Shown: one piece after another, positions 40,111-51,976 of the stretch | Numbering within the stretch: the first letter of the stretch is position 1 | Layout: each line of letters opens with the position of its first letter | DNA from: Phycomyces blakesleeanus NRRL 1555(-) | Lineage: Eukaryota; Mucoromycota; Mucoromycetes; Mucorales; Phycomycetaceae | DNA length: 64,000 nt | Assembly (NCBI RefSeq): GCF_001638985.1 | Contig: NW_017265146.1 | Span: forward strand, 1,143,926-1,207,925 | Direction of reading: 5' to 3' | Made by a program: the position numbers and the translations under genes | Notes under the pieces: generated by a model | The model's database searches: none | Told to the model about the DNA's origin: nothing | The model's input: only the letters and a program-made list of their open reading frames with translations

Positions 40111-40286
40111 CTTTTTTTTGCTCTCTTTTGATTTCCTCTTCTTCTTATTATTATAATTTCTCTCCAGATCTCTCTCTCACACTCTCTGTACTATCAGCTT
40201 TCTTATCTTTTTTTTTCACTGTTATTTTTTGGCCTTCAGATACACTTCCTCCGGTCGCCATTTTATATATTTATATATATTATTCA

Positions 40287-40433
40287 ATGAAGATCAACGT
40301 CTACTCTTTAACTCTTGCTCTATTGTGCTCGATCGTCTCTCAAACAAATGCAGCGCCCATTCCAGACTCCCATATCCAACCAGTCGATTGTATAGTGTCA
40401 GCTGCGAATCGCACTCCTTTTTGTCCCCACTGA
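40287..40433 (+). CDS. Small secreted peptide candidate, 48 aa
   Basis: The frame starts MKINVYSLTLALLCSIVSQTNA, a textbook signal peptide with a basic n-region, hydrophobic core and an A-x-A-like cleavage site, and ends after a mature part of about 26 residues (from APIPDSHIQPVDC). It has two Cys in the mature peptide (PVDC and PFCPH). Upstream sequence is pyrimidine-rich with TATA-like runs, as at other gene starts here, and GC content rises locally (about 40300-40560). An additional downstream exon cannot be excluded. I recognise no family; it may be a cell-surface or signalling peptide or a spurious frame. Confidence 0.5.
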   Translation: MKINVYSLTLALLCSIVSQTNAAPIPDSHIQPVDCIVSAANRTPFCPH

Positions 40434-43158
40434 TCCATTATTACCGATCAACCAAACGATCCCTCAATTTCTCACCCATGACAAAAAAAAACAAAAAAAA
40501 AACAAAAAACACAAAAAACACAATCTTACGACCGGACAACAAATTAGCCTGAACCCTCTTCCTTTGCTTCCACCTATCTTCTTTTTTTTTGGGATTTTTA
40601 TTTTAAAATCAAAAATCAGAAAACAACTCACAATAACCACAACAACAATGACAACGGTAACTGCAGTGACAACGGCAACGATAACGGCAAATTACCCACA
40701 AAATACCATATCTATATATTAAATGGAAGCAACAACAACAAAAAAGAAGAATAAGGAAAGAAACTGTGAAGCTTGCTACACCATTTTGATGGATAACTCA
40801 TGTTTGTAAACCAAAAAGCAATATATATTATTCTGGACAGGATGTTACCGATCTTGTTAAAGCACATACCAAAAACACACACACACACACCCAATCACCT
40901 ACCCATATACTTATATACAATAAATAAAAATATAAATAAAATATAGAAATTGATTTTCTAAGATTTTATTGAACTACAATTCAAAATATCAAGGCTTGAT
41001 ATATATATATGAGAGAGAGATATATATTATCTGATTAAGTATAGGAAATATTAGTAATAGTAATAGGTTGGATAAACAAAGAAATAATAATTTATAGCTC
41101 TTTAATGTAAGCCCAAAGATCAGACCAAATTATTATTATGTATATAATTATAATCATACCAACATCATGGCTAGTTATAGTTATAGTTATTGTATATGTA
41201 TATTTAGATAATTAAAAGCTAAAATAGATTTTATTTTATTTTAAAAAATAATAATAGTAGTAGATATATTTATATGAATCATAAACAAGTTTTATTTTTC
41301 TCTTTATTATCAATAACATTAGTGGTGATAGGAATTGCAATTATCCAAAAGAAAAAGAAATAAGCATTGACCATTAATCATATGTATTAATTAATCCTAC
41401 GGACACTCTCTTTGATGCTATTCTCTCACTCAAGTTAAAAGTAAAGTATAGGCAACTCCCTAATACAAGATCATGTAGTATTCTTCAATCAATAATAAAT
41501 GTAATGATAATGATGATACCAATAGCAGTAACTGTAGAAACCGTAAAAACAGTAGCCATAGCAACAATAACCATAGCAACAGCAACCGTAGTAGTAGTAT
41601 ATTTAATATGTATATAATAAAAATAATACATACATATATTTACTATATTTATATATTTCTTTAACTTTATAAGAGTTAATTTGTTTAGTTGTGATTAACT
41701 AAAAGGGATACATATTTTTTTTTAGCAGATAGCAATTTCAGCCTGTAATTTACGACAGATATAAAAGTGTTATACAGAGTTAACCGATCAGAAAGATGAG
41801 CAAAGGGTTTTGAAACCAAAATCAAATTAACAATAAAAAAGGATAATGATTATGATGAGCTCAGCATATGACATAAAACTCACTAGCTAGTTAGCTTTCA
41901 GAGTCAAGATATGTAGGCATGTATTCTACTGAACTTTATACATATATATAAAGAGTGGAGCACAAAGATATGAATATCACAAGAATAATATTGAAACACA
42001 CATACATACAAGCGTATAAATAATCTTGTACTGTATAATTTTGGGCAGATTCACTGTACACTTGAAGTTACTAGTAATTAATCAGTTTATATTCAAGCTG
42101 TCTTTTCTATTACTTCCGTTTGATATCAGGTGCTATTCGATCGCACCACAATATATATATATATACATATACAGCAGTGTGTCCCAAAAGGAACTCGATT
42201 TTTAGATTGATTCGGGACACTACTTTATTTAATTTCATTATTTTTTTTTCCTATCACACTTCTCTATTCGTTTGATAAAATACAACAGTCTAGGCTTGTC
42301 TGCCTTTTATCGTGCTAATAGTTTACATCCATTAAAAAAAACTCCCGAACAAAATATACGATTTTACTAAAGAAGCTCCTCAAAGTAACACAACAATCCA
42401 AAAAAATATGTAAGGTGTGAAGAAGCTCAAACCTTTTTCTTCTTCTTCTTCTTCTTCACATTGTTACACAGCAATATTTCCACTAATATTAGGGACCTGA
42501 ACAAACAAGACTGATACTTTATATAGAAGAAGACGAACAAAAGAAAGGCGTATTGCGATTGTTATCATTACTTATACTGTTGTGCTTGTGCTTGTGATTT
42601 GTTGTGCCTGTGCCTGTGCCTGTGTTTGTGTCTATGGGTAGCTTCTGTGTTCTTTTGTCTTCTTTATTGTACCACACAATTTAGATTATTTGTAACAATA
42701 TCCAAAAAAATAAATAAAAAATTAAGGTCTTTTCTTTGGGTTTTTTATGAAAGAATTTTACTTTACTTTATTTTATTTTATTTTATTTTATAGCTTTAAT
42801 GACAGAAATAAAATAACAATGAATGAATGAATTGGTTACTTTCCAAGTTAACTTCTGTTGCTTCTTATGTGTAATATAAGTCAAGTCAAGAAAAATTGTA
42901 CAATTTTGTTGGTCTTTAAGCTAAAATGGGGTGGATTATAATGAAGAAGAAAGAATAAATAAGAAATGAGTTTGCAAAGAGAAAAAATAAATAAAAATAA
43001 AAATAAAGGAAGAATAAGTTAAACAAAAGGGAGATGAATGTAAAAGATTGGCTATCCAACTATCTTTTTTCATTTGTTTCTTCTTGAGGGATGTTCGTTA
43101 GTTAGGGTATTTGTTTTTTGTTTGGCTGGTGTTGAGGGATTGTTTGAGTGTCGGATTT
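40434..43158. other. Intergenic region with possible transposon-end relic
   Basis: The first ~250 bases are A-rich with repeats of caaaaaa and 'acaacg/aacggc', perhaps the 3' part of the small-peptide transcript. A short inverted pair near 42174-42220 is listed separately. No other gene is supported. Confidence 0.5.
42174..42220. repeat. Short inverted repeat resembling a Tc1/mariner terminus
   Basis: gtgtccc (42179-42185) and gggacac (42214-42220) are perfect inverted 7-mers separated by 28 bases. The left end, cagtgtgtcccaaaag, resembles Tc1/mariner-type termini. No transposase is nearby, so it may be a solo end or a chance hairpin. Confidence 0.35.
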
Positions 43159-45394
43159 TTACTTGATCTGCTTGGAATTGACTTCATCAATCTCAGCCTT
43201 ATATCTCTTGCCAATATCCTGTCTCTTCAGCTTCTGTGCGGCAGTCAACAGACCAGATTCGATAGTCCACTCATCGCTGACAATGTGAATGTCAAACAGC
43301 AACTCGGCACCCTTGAGACCTCCGCTCTTGGCCTGGGCATTCAGTGCAGACAGGACGGCCTTCTTGACGACTTCGTTTGTACACAATTCCTCCCAGTCAT
43401 TGGTTTCCACGCCCTTTTGTCTGGCCATCTTACGGATCGCAGGCTCGAGTGGTACGACCAGCGCAATGGCACGAGGAAGCAAAGAATCAGCACAGACACA
43501 AATGTTTCCAATATAGAGACAACTCTTGTAGATCGACTCCATCTTCTCGAGAGCAATGTACTCGCCGTTACTGAGCTTGACCAGATTCTTCTTGCGATCG
43601 ATCACACTCAGACTGCCATCCTCGTTCCACTCTCCAATATCACCAGTCATCAACCATCCGTCGTCACTAAATGCCTCTCGGGTTGCATCCTCACGCTTCC
43701 AGTAACCCTTTGTCACACTAGGGCCACGCATCCAGACCTCACCCTGGGGCTTAGGGGAGTTGCTCGAAAGGTATCCAGCATCAGGCACATCGACAAGCTT
43801 GATTTCGGCGCAGGGTTGAGGACCACCGACATTGCCAACGCTATAGAGCTCAGGGACCATCAGGGTAGTCATACTGCAGCTCTCGGTCATACCGTAGCCG
43901 GCCAAGACAGGGCACACGGTGACCGACAGGAATCGCTGGGTCTCAATAGACATGGGCGCACCGCCAGAGATGGCGACTCTGAGGCGACCACCGACCTGAT
44001 CCTTGATCTTGTTGAAGACGGCAGTGTCGAGGAGGTATGTGGGGTAGTGGTGCTCCTGCAACCAGGCTTTGGCAGCAAATGCCTTGTAGAACACCTTTTG
44101 GACATTGGGCGATGACTCGTTGATCTTGGCAAGCACACCTTTGCGAATCGATTCCCAGACAGCCGGAACACCGGTCATGAGAGTGGGACGGAATTCCTTG
44201 ATGTCGCCCTTGCAGTTGCGGACAGAGGCGTCGGTCAGAGTTCGAGGAGAGCCGTAACCAAGAGTGACACCCCAGAAGATACAGGCGTGCTCGGTAACAA
44301 ACTCGAATACGTGGGCAAGAGGAAGGTAGGCCATCATACTATCGCGAGGAGAGACATAACTATGCAATTGCTCGTGTGTAGAGCCAACTAAAGAAAAAAA
44401 TGAGAATATGCTGGTCAGCTAACTAGTTTTTTACACACTGGGAAAAAAAAGAAAAAGCAAAATTCTCACCAGCAGAGGCAATGTTCTTGTGAGACAGAAT
44501 GACACCCTTTGGGTTACCAGTACTTCCGGAAGTGTACATGATACAGCAGATATCTTCGGGTTCAGGTTCACGAGCTTCTCTAGGGTTTGCACGACCATAG
44601 GCAGCAATTTCGTCCATCGAAAGAACTTGCTCGACGTTGCCGACCTTGGCTTTCTCGATGGCTTCAGGAGTAGCCTCGCCGCTGTACATAATGATCTTGA
44701 GTGTAGGGCACTTGACGGCAACCTTGGCAACAGTACCCAAGAGTTCGGTCGAGGTGTAGATGGCCTCGACTTCGGTTTCGTTCATAGAGTGCAACAAGCC
44801 CTCTTCACCCAGGGTGTCGTAGGCAGTAACGATAGACATGTTTTGGGTAAAAGCACTATGGGAAGCAACGATCCAATTGAGACTAAAAGAAAGAAGGATA
44901 ATTTTTTTTTAGTATTAGTAAAGTGTCATTTGGAGAAGAATTGCTTTGTATTCTACATAAGAATTCACATATCCACCCGTATATATATATATATTATTTT
45001 ACCTTGTGGGAGCAAAGATCTCAATTTTGGATTTTTCTCTCATGCCAAGATAGTAGAGACCAGCACCGATATCGTGGGCTTTGCGAGAGGCTTCCTTGTA
45101 GGACATGTAGTAGTATCCGGAGTATTGGAAGTACTTCCAGATCTTGGTTTCCTTGGTTTCGACACCGTCGATAAACTTGGTAACCTGTTTTTCTTCTTCG
45201 ACCACTGCTTCGAGTTTGCGGTAGCCAAATGCATCGGCATCGCCATATTTTTTGACTGCATACTGGAGTACGTCGTAAAGGGTATGGACATTCTTGTCGG
45301 GGCCTCGGATAAGTCCATCGACAGCGTTAGTACTGCGTCTAATGCGTCCACCATTAGGTTGTTCAGGACCAATTTCGAAAGAGTAAGACTTCAT
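43159..45394 (-). CDS. Long-chain acyl-CoA synthetase, 677 aa, 3 exons
   Basis: A long-chain fatty acid-CoA ligase of the FAA/ACSL type, which activates fatty acids through an acyl-AMP intermediate for lipid synthesis, remodelling or beta-oxidation. Exons on the minus strand are 45394-45003, 44882-44470 and 44387-43159, all GT-AG, closing at 677 residues, near the family's usual 660-700. Motifs in order are the P-loop YTSGSTGNPKG (247-257), YLPLAHVFE, AISGGAPMS, GYGMTES (432-438), GEVWMRGPSVTKGYW, and the FACS block with TGDIGEW (516-522), DRKKNLVKLSNGEYI and EKMES. There is no obvious N-terminal membrane segment or C-terminal SKL peroxisomal signal, so location is open. Coding GC content is clearly higher than in neighbouring DNA. 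Confidence 0.95.
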
Positions 45395-48300
45395 GATATT
45401 ATAAATGTTTTTTTTTATAGAATTAAAAATATATATAAAAAAAGTGTGTAGATTGAATAAAGTTAAGAAAAGAAAGTGTTTAGATTGGTTGGTTGTTGAG
45501 TCGTAAAAGACGTCGAGTGAATGGAAGGGGTGGGATTTAAAGAGGAAGAGTGATTAGTAGAAAGGGAAAGGATAAAGAAGACGGTTTGTGCAGATTTGAT
45601 TTTCGTAATTGGTGGTTTATATATGTGTGCTCCAATTTATACGAATATGGTTTTTTATTTTGGAGTTGGACAGAGTGATACAAACTAATTTTAATTTGGA
45701 AACGATCTTCCATCTTTCCACCCCGCAGGTGGTAGACAGAACATGCAGACAGTCAGACTATACAGTACAAGCCAGCCAGTCAGTGAAATAATTATCGTAA
45801 TAAAAATAAATAAAAAAAAACCGACAAATTTTGTTGCATGTGAATTTCTCAATAAACATTTTTTTGGCTTTCCTTCTTTTGACTCTCCATAAATATTATA
45901 CATATAAATATTATTATTAAGATAAAGAAAGACAGAGAGACAGCCAGATCATTAGAGACAGGAGGCAAACACCCGTTCCTTCCTCACTACCATGGCTTGA
46001 GCGTGGTTTTCCCTTTACAACCTTTTTCTAGCCACCTTATCCGTGTTATCTTTACCCATTAATTCTTACTTGAATTACACGCATTTTGGGGATTTTTTTC
46101 TTCTTCTTCTTTTATTATATTATTTTAGGTCTAGTGAGTCGGAATGAACACCCATCTTCATCCGGATATTAACGATTCTTTATATTTCTTCTTTAATGTT
46201 CTCCATTTAATCAAACCAACATGTAATTTTTATTATAATTTTATTTGAATTGCTGGTAGTATTATATATACGTATTGTTGCCTAGTAAAGATGGGTAAAT
46301 TATTGTTGTAATAATAAACGGGGTAGGTATCTAAAATATATGAACATGGTAATAATGTGGAGAGACATGTGCACCCATCAATAGAATCTGAGGTAGATAG
46401 ATAGATAGATAGATAGATAGACGGGTGGTTGGTATTGAATTGAAATGAATTGATGATTACCAAACTCTCAACATTAATTACTATGATTATGATTAAGATT
46501 TTTATTATTTTACGGAAAATATATAATTCTGTGATTTTTTTATAGTATTTTTCATGATTTTTCTTAAAAATAATAAAAAATGTGCGTCTGTTAAATTTTA
46601 GGTACCCTTGTCCACTAAGAGAAGAAAGATACCACTAGCCCTTCAAAGGAATACTAGAATCTGCTTAGTATTGATTACTAAAGACAATATACAGAAAAAA
46701 ACATAATAATAATAATAATATACTTTATACTTTGTTCAATTATTGGGGACCTTCTTTTTCCGTAGTTTCATTGAGAGAATCTACTGGGTTGCGTCGATTA
46801 AAGAAGGGAAAGAAAAGAAGAAATAGACGCATAGATACACTTTCTCTCTCTCTCTCTCTGTGTATGTATTGACTACTATGCAAGGAATTCTACGAATGTT
46901 ATCCAAGTTGTGGGAATGAAAAAGAAAGAATTAAAGAAAGCAAAAGCCTCTCTCTGTATTGCCATTTTGGTATCTTAGTCTCTGTTAAGGGTGTCTGTGC
47001 GTGAAAATAATAATAATAATAATGTATGTAGTGCCACTGGACTGACTATACTTGACTATGGCTAACCAAATAGCTAACTATTGTACCCGATCTATTCCTC
47101 CCCTCACCCTTTTCCCACGAAGCTAATTTTTGTGTAAAGTAGTTTAAAGAAAAGGTATTGTATACATATATTATGACATGCATTCAAATGTCGTTTTCTA
47201 TCTTGTCAAGATCAAGGTTTGAAATACATTTTATTTTATTCTGTTTATTTACATTTCAATTGATGATTTTTATGTAAACCGAATTATCATTATGCATTAT
47301 CATTTCAAACCAAGAATACAAATGATGTCTTTTACTTTAAAGAAGTTGACCAGCAACTTAGAATAAGGAGAATTATATGAGCTGCGGTTTACAAGTCACG
47401 CCACTTAGTGATAGAAATAAAGTGGGTCTGTCAAATAATAGCTAGATACATTTGTAGTCTATTGAAATGGGGTGGTAATTCTTGTGTGTTTAAGAGAATA
47501 AAGAGACATATAGAAAGACTATGGTGTCTCAACAACATCACCACCCAAATTACCTGACGTTCTATAATGTCAATGCACACACACACACAGAGATATATAT
47601 ATATATTCTTAATTTGGCTGAATTTGTCTTACTCGAGTGTCTTGTGTAGTTTCTCGTGATTATTCACATTTTCGTGTGGCAATGTACGACCATTGGCAGT
47701 GGAAGATACCCCGCCAATTTGCTGTATCTGGATAAAAACATGCTCAAGGTAACCCATTATCCAGGCTTTCTTTTTTCCCACAGAAATTACTACGCACACA
47801 CACCCAAAAAAAAACATCCTTTTTTTTTTCTTTTTGAACAAAAAAAAAAATAATACAAACCGATGCCACATGGATCTTAACAATTTCACTATTATCCTTA
47901 ATTATTTTCAATGCCTTCAAATATTGTACTATACAATACTGTACATTACCATAGTTATTTCTGATTACTATGGCTTTTCGTTTAAACTTTTTTTTCTTAC
48001 CAAATATTTTATTATTACTGCTGCCCTTTACACATTCAAATTCTGGGTTTACTATTCAAAAAAGGACTGTTACAGCAATTGTAGTCAATACTCGGGTTTT
48101 GTTTGAAAAGAAGATACCCCGTCTAATTCTATATTTTGTTCAATCACTCCACTTGACAATTATATATATGTGTGTGTATGTGGTGCTGTGTTTTGGTGTG
48201 AAATTTAGTATGATATGTATATATTCGGAAAAGCCAATAAGATGAGCACGGTTTCTGTATTCAGAAAGTTTATGGAGTAATTAAGATGACAGTGTTGTTT

Positions 48301-50723
48301 GTGATTTTGCCCTTTATTCCCTTTTAATTAGATCTAAATACTATATCACTCTTTGCCTATTTGAAATTACAAATCGTCTCAATATATACAATAAAATGAA
48401 ACAAGATCTTTATAGATAGTATAGTATACATCATAGTGCATTAAAGATATTGTGGATATTGAAACAAGAAACAAGAAAGATCCAATTCCTCTTGATAATC
48501 TATATAGTACTTTACAACTACACTAGAAAAGAAATCAGGATAAAAGGGTGAAGGGTGAAGGGTGAGGGGTGAGGGATAAGTCGCTATCAATAGTCCTATA
48601 AACAGCAACCAGAAAGAATTTCCAACCCGCAAAAACTAAATGTCAAGTTTAGATTAGTATTGTTTTGGAATCTGCGTTGGGTTCATCGTATTATTCATCC
48701 TGTTTAATAAATTCATCTATTCATCCGTTTAGCTTATTCATATTATTCAGCTTCTTCTTCTTCTTCCCCTCTTTTCTCCAAAGATATTATTCCGCCCCAT
48801 TTTGTTTTTCCTTTAGAAGAAGTTCACTCTACGCATGTCAAATCTACATATTCTTACTAGTAAATTATATTACTAATTATCCCTTACGCTATGAAATATG
48901 TATAGGTATTTATCTCATTCGATTACTTGTAGCATATATCAGAAGAAGAAGAACATTAGAAAAAAAAGTAGCGTGTTTGTAGGTATCCAATTTACCTATT
49001 CCCCCGTCTCCGTCTCTCACTATGTATAAGTATGTGTAAATAGGTTGTTAGTCTTGTATAAGATATTATGAAATAATCAAAACGAAAGATAATGTTGTTT
49101 TTTCTTTTACTTGTTAGAAATAGGCATTTGATTTTCTTGAATATTTGAATAATTATTATAAACACAAATTCATTACAGTCAATACCCAAATAAAGTGTTT
49201 CCTTTTTTTTTCAATATAATACACAATATACGGTACACAAGCACAAGCACAAGCACAAGCACAAGTATATATACTCTTTCTAATTTTGACTTTTGTTTTT
49301 ATAATATGGCTATATATAAATATCTAACATCGAAATACCTGTGAAACTATCACACAAAAGAAGAACTAATTCCAAGAATGAAAATGAAAATAAGGCACTA
49401 AAGATAAATTGATCCCCAAAATATGTTAATAATACAAGACATAATACTCTCAGTGTTTGTACAATTTTATACAAAAATAAAAAACAGACGCAAAATTACA
49501 TGGGAATAAGTCTATTCTATCTATTCTAAAGAACACAACAACTTCTTTTTTATCTCTCTCTGTGTGTATTGTAGAATTCTTTGATTGATCTGGTCAAATG
49601 TACGTGGGAGCCATTGTGAATTCACTCAACAAAATTCTGAATTTAATTTCATGGATCATTTTATTTAGTTACTAAGACCATCTCCAACAGTCACTTTTAT
49701 CTCAACTTTTGTGTCAAATTTAAAATTCTAGTTTAAAGTGGTGCCTTCAACAGCTCAATTTCTTTTATTTTACGAAAAATTTGACAGGGATTTAAAAGTT
49801 TTAACTGAAAACGCTCTCAAAATTTATTTCAAAAAAAAAAGAAAAAAGATACTAACAAACCTTTTTATACTTTTAAATTTTGATTTATTTGTCAAGCTAC
49901 CGTTTTCTTGCTATAATATGTATTTATATTATTGTGCCTAATTTAAGCTATTTCTCCATGACTACAAATGTATTGCAACTCTTCTTTTCTTTTGTAGATT
50001 GAGAATTTCTGGAATTATACAAAATTTCAAAGATCTTTCCATTCCACAATATGTATATATTTATAAACAAACACACAATAAATAACACAATTTTTTTTTA
50101 AAAAAAAAATAGATTTCTAAATATTACACCCTAAATGCTGTTGGTAGAATTAGAGATACAATTGATTTTGATTTTGATTTTGATTTTTTAATTTAATATA
50201 ATTTTAATTAGAAAACATTGAAATATTGGGCCTGTATATACATAGAGATAGATAACTAAGATTATTTAAATAAAATACAAAAAGAAAGAAAGGGGGGCTG
50301 GTTTGGTAGAATGAAAAGGTAAACAAAGAAAGAAAGAAAGAATCATATAATAATTTATATCCTAGGTGAATTTTGATTAGTTGTGTAAAATGTTGTATAG
50401 ATTTATTATCATTGTCGAGACTAATTATTTCAAACATTTTGCAGCCAAAACACACACATATATATATATCTAGAAGAATTGGCTAGTCAAAATGCCTACC
50501 ATTATATATTGAAAATCAATAAATCAATAAGCAGAAAGACAGACAGACAGACACAGAGAATTCTCTTTCTACACATTACATTACATTACATTACATTACA
50601 TTACATCGCATATATCTATATATTCAATTATACCTTTTCTTCCTAGAATAAAGTAATAGGATAATCGTAACCGTATCACATTTACTTTCATTCACTCATT
50701 CATTCTCTTGTGCGTGCAATTAA

Positions 50724-50754
<31 letters not shown>

Positions 50755-51976
50755 GTATATCTAAATATATACAAATACATGTGTTAATTGATTGGCACTC
50801 AATATAGTATAATAGAATTGTGTGTATGTGTTTTTATTGGGTATTGTTTTTTTTAAAAAAAAATTATATATAAAAGTATAAGACAGGTACAAACACAGAG
50901 ACAGCTCTTTTGTTAACTTTTGATCTTTACATTCCCAAAAGTGCTGTACCAGCAAAACGATCTCTATACCTTTTCATATACACAAACCAAAAAAAAAATA
51001 GATATAGATAGAACTAAAGAAGACGAACAGATATTCTACCTGGTCTAAATGGCTCATTATTATTATTTTTGTGATAGACAGTAACAACAAGAACAGTACA
51101 AATACAATCAGCTTGGATTCTTTGTGGAAATGAATAGAGAGAGAGAGAGTCAAGAGATTGGTCCTAGATTCTTTAATTACAACACACTTTTCTTTATTCA
51201 TCGTAGTAAAGATCAAGCCAGATATGCATTGTGAAGACAGACAAAGAGAGACATACGAGAGATCAATTGTGAGAATAGTGTTAATAGCGTCATTATCACT
51301 ATTCTCAAACGCACGTAGATTGTTTAATGCAATTCAGAAAACGCAACTATTATTATTTTATGTATTTTGCTATAAAAATTATGTGCATATATCTAATGTA
51401 TGTAGAAAGTAAGCTTATTTTTATTTATTTATTTATGTATTTTTCTGTATTAAAATACTATCAGCATGATAAAAATATGTGTGCCTGAATATATTAAGTA
51501 AGTATAAATTTATACGTTTTGTTTTTTCTTTTTTCTTTTTACTAGGAGAACGAATAAAGCCCACTCGAGGTAAAGAAATAAAAATAATAAAAATATAATG
51601 GAAATACCACAGCAGGATTTTACACCTTTAATTCTGCTCAGCTGTGAGGGATATGGATTTTAAGCGGAGCATAAGCCACACTCTGTGTAAAACCTGCAAC
51701 CACACACTTAGTCTCAGTCTTTTTCTCTCACTCACTCACTCACTCACTCACTCACTCACTCACTCCATTCACTCACTCACACACACAATTTCTATACTCT
51801 CTCCGCCCCTTATTTGGTTTCTTTTTCTTTTTCTTCTTTTCCCTCTTCTTTTCCCTCTTTCCTTTCCTTCCCTTCCTTCCTTCCTTCATTTTTTTCTTTC
51901 TTTCTCTTAAACGTGCTTGCTTGCTTGTCTTTCAACGGTTGAATTTATTTTATTTTATTTTATTTAATCTTGTCCG
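45395..51976. other. Large gene-poor intergenic region
   Basis: About 6.6 kb with no supported gene. The first few hundred bases are the promoter of the acyl-CoA synthetase. Repeats include GATA-type tetramers at about 46394-46421, cacaag hexamers at about 49239-49264, acatt pentamers at about 50572-50606, T(n)A(n) palindromes at 50091-50109 and 50847-50863, and a CTCA array (about 51728-51765) in the kinase leader. Open frames here are low-complexity. Confidence 0.5.

Noticed and set aside
43111..45451. Long plus-strand open frames opposite the acyl-CoA synthetase
   Set aside because: They are antisense shadows of a well-supported gene with canonical motifs and introns.
48665..48982. 105-codon Phe/Ser/Tyr-rich frame
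   Set aside because: Low-complexity composition from pyrimidine tracts with no recognisable motif.
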